Shown here in pieces: positions 5,662-8,388 of a stretch of DNA of 8,388 nt; within the stretch, counting starts at the first letter, position 1; the number at the start of each line of letters is the position of its first letter. The notes beneath the pieces are model-generated. The model was not told the DNA's origin. It worked only from the letters and a program-made list of their open reading frames with translations, and ran no database searches. The stretch covers positions 1 through 8,388 of the forward strand of contig JAQVRG010000056.1 of NCBI GenBank assembly GCA_028701165.1. The letters run 5' to 3'. Origin of the DNA: Eubacteriales bacterium. GTDB lineage: Bacteria; Bacillota; Clostridia; Christensenellales; CAG-138. A program made the translations under genes and the position numbers.

Positions 5662-6123
5662 TCAGTAGACGCTGTTTCTGCGTTCGAGCGTGAGCAGCGC
5701 TTCTTTCATGTCTAAACCGCCGCCGTATCCCACAAGCTCGCCATGCGCGCCGATCACGCGGTGGCAGGGAATCACGATCATGATGGGATTCCTGTTGTTC
5801 GCCATCCCTACGGCGCGGTAAGCGCGCGGTTCGCCGATGGTTGCGGCAATATCACGGTAGGCGCGCGTTTCGCCGTAAGGGATCGCGTACAGCGCTTCCC
5901 ATACCTTTCGCTGAAACGTGGTGCCGACCGGCGCCAGCGGAAGATGGAATACCTTGCGCTTCCCCATAAAGTATTCCTGTAGCTGCGTGAAAGCGGAATC
6001 CGAGAGAAAGCCTGGGATGCCGTCCTCTTCGCCTTCAAGGGAACGGCGTATGCCGGTGATCGCTTCATGGTTATAGGAAATGGTTATCCTGCCGAATTCG
6101 GTAGTATATGCTGCTTGGGGCAT
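5662..6123 (-). CDS. ogt: Methylated-DNA--protein-cysteine S-methyltransferase
   Basis: The 153-residue protein repairs O6-alkylguanine (and O4-alkylthymine) by moving the alkyl group onto its own cysteine, a suicide reaction. The acceptor is Cys120 in the conserved IPCHRV. The helix-turn-helix DNA-binding segment runs from about YGETRAYRDIA (83-93) through RAYRAVGMANNRNP (100-113), including the Arg-Ala-Val-Gly-x-Ala-x-x-x-Asn pattern. VGYGGGLDMKEALLTLE (131-147) is the usual C-terminal signature. It has the short Ogt-type form, with no AdaA regulatory domain. AAAGGAG lies 10 bases before the ATG on the minus strand. It diverges from the HD gene across a 254-base region rich in dyads. I see no strong promoter box for it there. 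Confidence 0.95.
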   Translation of the reverse strand: MPQAAYTTEFGRITISYNHEAITGIRRSLEGEEDGIPGFLSDSAFTQLQEYFMGKRKVFHLPLAPVGTTFQRKVWEALYAIPYGETRAYRDIAATIGEPRAYRAVGMANNRNPIMIVIPCHRVIGAHGELVGYGGGLDMKEALLTLERRNSVY

Positions 6124-6151
6124 GAACGAAAAACTCCTTTGACTTTTGCTG

Positions 6152-6161
6152 ACGATATCGT
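6152..6161. repeat. 10-bp perfect palindrome upstream of ogt
   Basis: ACGATATCGT is self-complementary and lies about 30 bases upstream of the ogt ATG, where an operator would sit. Confidence 0.35.
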
Positions 6162-6197
6162 TCTATGTTGGAATTTTAACACAACGACATATAGAAG

Positions 6198-6217
6198 TAT
6201 AGCGGCAAAACGCTATA
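6198..6217. repeat. Inverted repeat in the ogt/HD divergent region
   Basis: TATAGCG 6198-6204 and CGCTATA 6211-6217 are perfect complements separated by GCAAAA. The layout suits either a small hairpin or a dimeric regulator site. It lies about 75 bases before the start of ogt and about 45 bases before the HD-gene promoter. Confidence 0.4.
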
Positions 6218-6227
6218 GAACCGTTAA

Positions 6228-6250
6228 AATATCGGGAAGCATGCGATATT
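6228..6250. repeat. Second inverted repeat next to the HD-gene promoter
   Basis: AATATCG 6228-6234 and CGATATT 6244-6250 are perfect complements with a 9-base spacer. They end 9 bases before the -35 box at 6260. The core ATCG/CGAT resembles the palindrome at 6152-6161 (ACGATATCGT), which could mean one regulator with two sites. Confidence 0.4.
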
Positions 6251-6259
6251 GCGCGTCAA

Positions 6260-6288
6260 TTGTCAGAAAAAATGGAAAATACTATATT
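6260..6288 (+). promoter_or_regulatory. Sigma-A promoter of the HD-domain gene
   Basis: TTGTCA (6260-6265) and TATATT (6283-6288), each a five-of-six match, are separated by exactly 17 bases. The leader would be about 83 bases. Confidence 0.7.
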
Positions 6289-6308
6289 ATGAACAATCCG
6301 CTTTTATA

Positions 6309-6338
6309 TTGCGCCTGTGCGCGCGTGTGTGCTATGCT
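6309..6338 (+). promoter_or_regulatory. Possible second promoter of the HD-domain gene
   Basis: TTGCGC (6309-6314), an 18-base spacer and TATGCT (6333-6338) with a TGC extension just before it. It is weaker than the upstream promoter and may not be used. Confidence 0.35.
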
Positions 6339-6377
6339 ATCCGCAATCGGGATTTTACCCGTTGCGAGGCTGAAAGC

Positions 6378-6863
6378 ATGAAACAAACCAACTATGATTT
6401 GTTCTTTTCCTATATCGATGATCTGCTTGCCGATGATACAGTACAGGCTATGCGCGATGTGCGCCAGCATGCCGGCTCCGTGACACGGTTGAGCCACAGC
6501 CTTTTTGTCGCCTATCTTAGCTACCGTATTTGCCGTTTTTTCGATTGGCGGAGTGTGGAAGCGGCGCGCGGCGCGCTATTGCATGATCTGTTTGATTACG
6601 ACCAGCATGATCCCGAAAACCATAAAGGGCATTTGCGCAGGCATCCGTTCGTGGCGCTTGATAACGCGAGTCTGCTGTTTCCCCTTTCCCCGGTAGAGCG
6701 CGACGCCATCGCCCATCATATGTGGCCGCTCAACATCGCGGATCTGCCAAAGAGCAAGGAGGCGGCCGTCGTGTGCCTTTCGGATAAGCTGTGCTCCATA
6801 GCGGAGGTATCGCGGCTGTATTTGCTTTTGCACATGAACCGAAAGCTTTCGCCCGGGTTTTGA
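6378..6863 (+). CDS. HD-domain protein, putative metal-dependent phosphohydrolase
   Basis: The 161-residue protein fits an HD hydrolase with the ligand set His40 (in RLSHSLFVAY), His69-Asp70 (in LLHDLFDYD) and Asp136 (in CLSDKL). His89 in RRHPF and His113/His114 in AHHMWPL are further likely metal ligands, as in HD proteins with a two-metal site. HD enzymes remove phosphate from nucleotides or hydrolyse cyclic nucleotides; the substrate is unknown here. The protein is a single domain with no signal peptide or membrane segment. I chose ATG 6378 with GAGG (6366-6369) 8 bases upstream. The frame stays open to a TTG at 6249, but that lies upstream of the predicted promoter start and encodes an unconvincing Cys- and Arg-rich stretch. 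A terminator follows 10 bases after the stop. Confidence 0.8.
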   Translation: MKQTNYDLFFSYIDDLLADDTVQAMRDVRQHAGSVTRLSHSLFVAYLSYRICRFFDWRSVEAARGALLHDLFDYDQHDPENHKGHLRRHPFVALDNASLLFPLSPVERDAIAHHMWPLNIADLPKSKEAAVVCLSDKLCSIAEVSRLYLLLHMNRKLSPGF

Positions 6864-6873
6864 GCGCAGCTAT

Positions 6874-6898
6874 GTGCGGGGATATCCCCGCGCTTTTT
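6874..6898 (+). terminator. Intrinsic terminator after the HD-domain gene
   Basis: GTGCGGGG 6874-6881 pairs with CCCCGCGC 6886-6893 (one G-T wobble) around ATAT, followed by TTTTT at 6894-6898. It separates the HD gene from the MerR promoter. Confidence 0.8.
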
Positions 6899-6917
6899 AT
6901 ATATTTTGAAAAAGGTA

Positions 6918-6948
6918 TTGACTCTAACGTTACGTCATAGTTTACACT
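6918..6948 (+). promoter_or_regulatory. MerR-type promoter with a 19-base spacer
   Basis: TTGACT (6918-6923) and TACACT (6943-6948) are 19 bases apart, two more than standard. This is the hallmark of promoters that MerR-family activators untwist. TAACGTTA in the spacer is a palindrome, and CTA/TAG flank it. It probably marks self-activation by the gene that follows. The predicted start near 6955 abuts the ribosome binding site, so the leader is only about 13 bases. Confidence 0.65.
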
Positions 6949-6967
6949 CCATATCGAGGTGAGAGAA

Positions 6968-7708
6968 ATGCGATTGTCAGTAAGCGAACTTTCCGATCAA
7001 AGCGGTGTAAGCGTGCGCACCTTGCACTACTATGATGAGATCGGGCTGCTGAAGCCGTCGGAGGTGACGGAGGCAGGCTACAGGTATTATGACGACGAAG
7101 CCGTAAAGCTGTTGCAGCAGATCCTGTTTTTCCGGGAGTTGGATTTTTCGCTTAAGGATATCCATGGTATTTTGAACGCCCCGCATTATGATAAGGATGA
7201 AGCGCTGCGCCGACAGCGGGAGCTGCTTACCCTGAAACGGGATAGGCTGGAGGGGCTGATCGGCTTGCTCGACGCGAATCTGAAAGGAGAATGCAACATG
7301 GAATTTAAGAACTTTGACACCAAGGAGATCGACGCGCTGCGCGATCAATACGCCGCGGAAGCAAAAGCGAAATACGGTGATACGGAGGCATGGAGCCAAT
7401 CCCAACAGCGCGCGAAGAAGTTCACAAAGGCGGATTGGGACAGGATCAACGCCGAGGCGGACGGCATTATGGCGGGCTTTGGAAAGCTTGTCGGAAAGAA
7501 GGCGGAGGATCCGGACGTCCAAACGCAGGTCAAGGCATGGAAGGATCATCTTCAGCGTTACTACTATGATTGCACCGACGAGATATTTGCAGGCCTTGCC
7601 GCCATGTATGTGCAGGACGAACGCTTTATGAAGAACATCGATAAGCACGGCGCGGGAACCGCGCAGCTCATGCACGAGGGTATGCTGTTCTATGTGAGCC
7701 ATCGCTAA
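6968..7708 (+). CDS. TipA-like MerR-family regulator with TipAS ligand-binding domain
   Basis: The 246-residue protein starts with a MerR winged-helix domain (about residues 1-70: SVSELSDQSGVSVRTLHYYDEIGLL, then AGYRYYDDEAVKLLQQILFFREL). A helical linker that should form the dimer coiled coil follows to about residue 108. The C-terminal part (about 115-246) is a TipAS-type domain, with YYYDCTDEIFAGLAAMYVQDERF (about 197-219) resembling the same region of Bacillus Mta. TipA of Streptomyces binds thiopeptide antibiotics and Mta activates multidrug efflux genes, so a drug-sensing activator is likely; the ligand is unknown. No efflux gene lies next to it. The start is ATG 6968, 8 bases after GAGG (6956-6959); a GTG at 6959 overlaps that site and is less likely. 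A 19-base-spacer promoter just upstream suggests self-regulation. Confidence 0.9.
   Translation: MRLSVSELSDQSGVSVRTLHYYDEIGLLKPSEVTEAGYRYYDDEAVKLLQQILFFRELDFSLKDIHGILNAPHYDKDEALRRQRELLTLKRDRLEGLIGLLDANLKGECNMEFKNFDTKEIDALRDQYAAEAKAKYGDTEAWSQSQQRAKKFTKADWDRINAEADGIMAGFGKLVGKKAEDPDVQTQVKAWKDHLQRYYYDCTDEIFAGLAAMYVQDERFMKNIDKHGAGTAQLMHEGMLFYVSHR
7298..7708 (+). CDS. Possible internal translation product: TipAS domain alone
   Basis: Inside the MerR gene, AAAGGAG (7283-7289) stands 8 bases before an in-frame ATG at 7298, which is codon 111 of the full protein. Translation from here gives a 136-residue protein containing only the ligand-binding domain. In Streptomyces lividans tipA makes both the full activator and an abundant C-terminal form from an internal start, so a similar arrangement is reasonable. 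Production here is inferred, not shown. Confidence 0.5.
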   Translation: MEFKNFDTKEIDALRDQYAAEAKAKYGDTEAWSQSQQRAKKFTKADWDRINAEADGIMAGFGKLVGKKAEDPDVQTQVKAWKDHLQRYYYDCTDEIFAGLAAMYVQDERFMKNIDKHGAGTAQLMHEGMLFYVSHR

Positions 7709-7717
7709 ACGTTAAAA

Positions 7718-7752
7718 CAAAAAGGAGCCGTTATTCAAGCGGCTCCTTTTTG
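7718..7752. terminator. Bidirectional terminator between the MerR and aroE-aroK genes
   Basis: A 13-bp perfect stem, CAAAAAGGAGCCG 7718-7730 with CGGCTCCTTTTTG 7740-7752, closes a 9-base loop. It has T-runs on both strands and lies exactly in the 44-base gap between the converging genes. Its GGAGCCG core also occurs in the terminator at 2965-2993. Confidence 0.9.
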
Positions 7753-8388
7753 TTATGCTTGAAAGGCTTCCCATATCTGGCGCGCTGTTACCTCCGGCGC
7801 GTCAGTGTTGGAAAGCACCAGATCGGCGCACGCTTCATAGAGCGGCAAACGCCGGCGATACATGGCGTCAAGCGCCGCGAAACCTTGCGAGAGCGGCCGG
7901 CCGTCCGTAGGGAGCGCGGAAAGCGGGCGCTGTAAAAAAACGACGAACGCGTTTTCACGCATCGCTTCCCGGTTGTCAGCGTCCAAAACGGCGCCGCCGC
8001 CGGTAGCGATCACGCAACCGCTTCGCTTGCAAAGCGCGCGTACCTTATCGCGCTCCAAGCTGCGGAAGAGAGCCTCGCCCTCGTTTTGAAAAACATCGGG
8101 GATGGAGCGCCCGAGATCGTTTTCGATCTCCTTATCCGTATCGAAGAAGGGACGTGCGCGCATGGCGGCAAGCAGGCTGCCGATCGTTGTTTTGCCGCAG
8201 CCGGGCATGCCGATGAGCACGATGTTGCGCGTTTGGCAGGATAAAGCATGGATGATTTGCTCCGTTTTTTCCGCCGATACCGGCGCGCCTGTAAACAAAG
8301 CCGACGCGGCCGCCGCCTGCGACACGAGCATAGGAAGCCCGCCGCTTGCCTTGAGGGAGCGCGAAAGCGCCTGCTGCACAAGGTCGGT
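7753..8388 (-). CDS. aroK: AroE-AroK fusion, 3' part: end of shikimate dehydrogenase plus complete shikimate kinase
   Basis: The frame is open to the right edge of the window, giving 211 visible residues; the gene starts outside. The first 45 or so residues, with GGLPMLVSQAAAASALFTG, look like the final helix region of shikimate dehydrogenase (the GLGMLV.QAA..F..FTG pattern). From about residue 54 a shikimate kinase follows without a break. It has Walker A GMPGCGKT (60-67), the shikimate-binding DTDKEIE (83-89), Arg109 in FRSLE, ATGGGAV (128-134) and the lid DGRPL (162-166). The kinase makes shikimate 3-phosphate from shikimate and ATP, in the step after the dehydrogenase, so a fusion joins consecutive reactions of aromatic amino acid synthesis. 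A GTG at 8379 could start a kinase-only frame, but it would fall in the dehydrogenase-like part and has no ribosome binding site visible. The dehydrogenase active site lies outside the window. Confidence 0.85.
   Translation of the reverse strand, partial: TDLVQQALSRSLKASGGLPMLVSQAAAASALFTGAPVSAEKTEQIIHALSCQTRNIVLIGMPGCGKTTIGSLLAAMRARPFFDTDKEIENDLGRSIPDVFQNEGEALFRSLERDKVRALCKRSGCVIATGGGAVLDADNREAMRENAFVVFLQRPLSALPTDGRPLSQGFAALDAMYRRRLPLYEACADLVLSNTDAPEVTARQIWEAFQA

Noticed and set aside
6249..6377. A longer N-terminal extension of the HD-domain protein from TTG 6249.
   Set aside because: The start lies upstream of the best promoter and has no ribosome binding site, and the extra residues look like translated noncoding sequence. 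ATG 6378 has a good site.

Overview
The window looks like a stretch of chromosome from an anaerobic member of the Bacillota, most likely class Clostridia, of moderate to slightly high GC content. The reasons are the strong GGAGG-type ribosome binding sites, a TTG start codon, short gaps between genes, compact hairpin-plus-T-run terminators, and gene families typical of Clostridia (LarA-type protein, diguanylate cyclase with EAL/HDOD output, TipA-type MerR regulator, AroE-AroK fusion). I cannot name a genus from this sequence. I see no insertion sequence, phage gene, CRISPR array, tRNA or rRNA.

Layout. At the left edge is the 3' end of a LarA-family gene (+). It meets a four-domain PAS-GGDEF-EAL-like-HDOD signalling gene (-) tail to tail; both stop codons lie in one palindromic TCATGA. 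The probable terminator of the signalling gene lies inside the larA coding region. Between the signalling gene's promoter and nudF is a 447-base gap. It holds what I consider the most interesting element: an apparently free-standing small RNA of about 85 nt on the minus strand, with an extended -10 promoter, a hairpin exposing a UCCCCC loop, and an intrinsic terminator. Next come nudF (ADP-ribose pyrophosphatase, with a hairpin-rich leader), a Cof-type HAD phosphatase with its own extended -10 promoter, and folD 39 bases downstream of it, probably in the same transcript. folD has an unusual all-G ribosome binding site that could pair with the small RNA loop.

The second half has ogt (-, O6-alkylguanine repair) ending 25 bases from folD. 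It is separated from an HD-domain hydrolase gene (+) by a divergent region rich in dyads. A TipA-like MerR regulator (+) follows, with a 19-bp-spacer promoter of the MerR type and an internal ribosome binding site and ATG that would produce the ligand-binding domain alone. A bidirectional terminator then separates it from the 3' part of an AroE-AroK fusion gene (-) that runs off the right edge.

The genes are mostly housekeeping and stress functions (folate one-carbon metabolism, nucleotide sanitation, alkylation repair, aromatic amino acid synthesis) mixed with regulators (cyclic-di-GMP signalling, drug-responsive MerR, candidate small RNA). They do not form one pathway. The only likely co-transcribed pair is the HAD phosphatase gene with folD.
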